Positions 63,112-64,000 of a stretch of DNA of 64,000 bases are shown here, piece after piece (positions within the stretch are counted from its first letter, which is position 1; the number at the start of each line of letters is the position of its first letter). Made by a program: the position numbers and the translations under genes. Where the stretch lies: the NCBI GenBank assembly GCA_963807675.1, contig CAWECP010000012.1, positions 1,488,001 to 1,552,000 of the forward strand, given 5' to 3'. This stretch comes from Bog-473 sp963807675. Lineage in GTDB: Bacteria; Actinomycetota; Acidimicrobiia; Acidimicrobiales; RAAP-2. The notes below the pieces were generated by a model, which worked only from the letters and a program-made list of their open reading frames with translations, did not search any database and was not told where the DNA came from.

Positions 63112-64000
63112 TCAGGCCCGGCCGAGGCCGTCGGCGACCTGGCGCAGACCCGGGCGGAAGTCGGGGTGCGCGATGTCCACCAGGGCATGCGCCCGCTCGC
63201 GCACGGTCAACCCGGTCAGCTCCGCCGCGCCGTACTCGGTGATGACGACACCGGTGTGGTGGCGCGGCGTCGAGACGACCGAGCCCTCCGGGAGCAGCCC
63301 GGCGATGCGTGAGACGACCTCGCCGTCGCGCTCCACGGTCGAGCGGAGACAGACGAGCGAGTGCGCGTCCAGGTGGAACTCGGCCCCCGCCACGAAGTCC
63401 TCGTGGCCGCCGACGCCCGAGATCTGCTTGCCGTCGATGCTGTCGGCGACCACCTGTCCGTAGAGATCGACCGACAGGGCGCCGTTGATCGATACCAGAT
63501 TGGCATTCTGCGCAATCACGGTCGGGTCGTTGACCACCTCCACCGGAAGGAAGGCCACGTCTCCGTTCCCGTCCAGCCACTCGTACAGCTCGGCCGTGCC
63601 GAGGGCGAAGGTCGTCACCGAGACTCCATCGAAGACGCCCTTGGCGTCGTTGCTGACCTTGCCGGACTGGTGCAGCCGCATGAGCCCGCTGGTGAACATC
63701 TCCGAGTGGACGCCGAAGCCGCCCAGGGGCCCCCGGGCCAGCTCGTTGGCCACGACGTTGGGAATGGCCCCGATGCCCGTCTGCAGGGTCGACCCGTCCT
63801 TGACGTAGGCCAGCGCATGGAGGGCGATGGCCTCGTCCACCTCGTCGGTCGGGGGCTCGGACAGGGCGAACGGCGTCGCGCTCGTCTCCACCAGGACGTC
63901 GACCAGCTCGAGGGGCAGGGTGTTCTCGTAGCGAGGGGGCAGGCTGTTCGTGCGCGGCAGGTGGGGGTTGACCTCCACCAGGAGCACCCGGTCCGGATCG
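63112..64000 (-). CDS. acetyl-CoA hydrolase / 4-hydroxybutyrate CoA-transferase family protein, 5' end outside window
   Basis: At least 296 residues of the class I CoA-transferase family are present, open at the right edge. Visible segments are DGSTLQTGIGAIPNVVANELA, GVHSEMFTSGLMRLHQSGKVSN, VSINGALSVDLYGQVVADSI, SGVGGHEDFVAGA and VVITEYGAAELTGLTVRERA. The family makes acyl-CoA by transfer from acetyl-CoA or hydrolyses it. Members annotated as 4-hydroxybutyrate CoA-transferase have this length and order. The neighbouring aldehyde dehydrogenase (61351) could supply or use its acid. Confidence 0.85.
   Translation of the reverse strand, partial: DPDRVLLVEVNPHLPRTNSLPPRYENTLPLELVDVLVETSATPFALSEPPTDEVDEAIALHALAYVKDGSTLQTGIGAIPNVVANELARGPLGGFGVHSEMFTSGLMRLHQSGKVSNDAKGVFDGVSVTTFALGTAELYEWLDGNGDVAFLPVEVVNDPTVIAQNANLVSINGALSVDLYGQVVADSIDGKQISGVGGHEDFVAGAEFHLDAHSLVCLRSTVERDGEVVSRIAGLLPEGSVVSTPRHHTGVVITEYGAAELTGLTVRERAHALVDIAHPDFRPGLRQVADGLGRA

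Overview
The window is high-GC DNA whose genes very often overlap by the four bases GTGA or ATGA and frequently start with GTG. It carries F420-type luciferase-like oxidoreductases, an actinobacterial SOS box (GAAC-N4-GTTC) upstream of recA, a SerB with long N-terminal regulatory domains, and many fatty-acid/CoA enzymes. This suggests an actinobacterium, plausibly of the Acidimicrobiia. The lineage is an inference from gene style; no marker was aligned. The sequence shows many single-base indels and stops inside otherwise well-conserved genes, often in G or C runs. It therefore looks like a draft or metagenome-derived contig, or one with real gene decay, or both.

Layout. 1-4923: a catabolic cluster (beta-hydroxyacid dehydrogenase, carboxymuconolactone decarboxylase-like protein, crotonase, F420-type oxidoreductase, frameshifted amidohydrolase) divergent from a partial unknown gene. 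4980-7521: PAQR/hemolysin III, serB and a hexapeptide acyltransferase, translationally coupled on the minus strand. 7609-11677: exported proteins (Tat-type dimethylformamidase-like protein, GH43-like protein, DUF3048 lipoprotein). 11723-13775: two methyltransferases, one with an in-frame stop. 13877-15097: recA with its SOS box. 15272-17487: two paralogous exported lipoprotein-like proteins and a macro-domain protein. 17501-23329: a mannosyltransferase-like membrane protein with a glycine-rich tail, a GT2-GtrA protein (frameshifted) and a two-component system. 23418-27143: cinA, pgsA, rimO and tRNA-Ser(GCT).

27619-54150 is a long accessory catabolic region. It holds UbiX and a divergent UbiD-family protein, a 4,5-dihydroxyphthalate-decarboxylase-like protein, two more periplasmic-binding-fold proteins without signal peptides, three SDRs, a cysteine hydrolase of the isochorismatase/N-carbamoylsarcosine amidase type, and cupins. 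It also holds an aldehyde dehydrogenase coupled to a DUF2848 protein, a hydroxycinnamoyl-CoA hydratase-lyase-like crotonase, a CaiB/BaiF CoA-transferase pair, a hydantoinase/dihydropyrimidinase, a complete branched-chain-type ABC importer (ATPases, fused permease, binding protein), a FadR/FCD-type GntR regulator, thioredoxin, an amidase and a luciferase-like monooxygenase. A short palindromic motif around TGTnACA/TGTARCATACTAG recurs at the transcription-unit starts, suggesting one regulon, probably under the local GntR protein. My best reading is import and CoA-dependent breakdown of an aromatic or N-heterocyclic/amide-containing acid. The substrate is not determined by the sequence.

54169-57085 is a graveyard of gene remnants (ClC channel, MarR, KdpE, UspA) around one intact 57-residue gene. 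57154-61285 is a metal ABC uptake operon (binding protein, ATPase, two permeases) divergent from a Fur-family regulator, with two 19-bp palindromes between them. The window ends with an aldehyde dehydrogenase and a partial acetyl-CoA hydrolase/CoA-transferase family gene.
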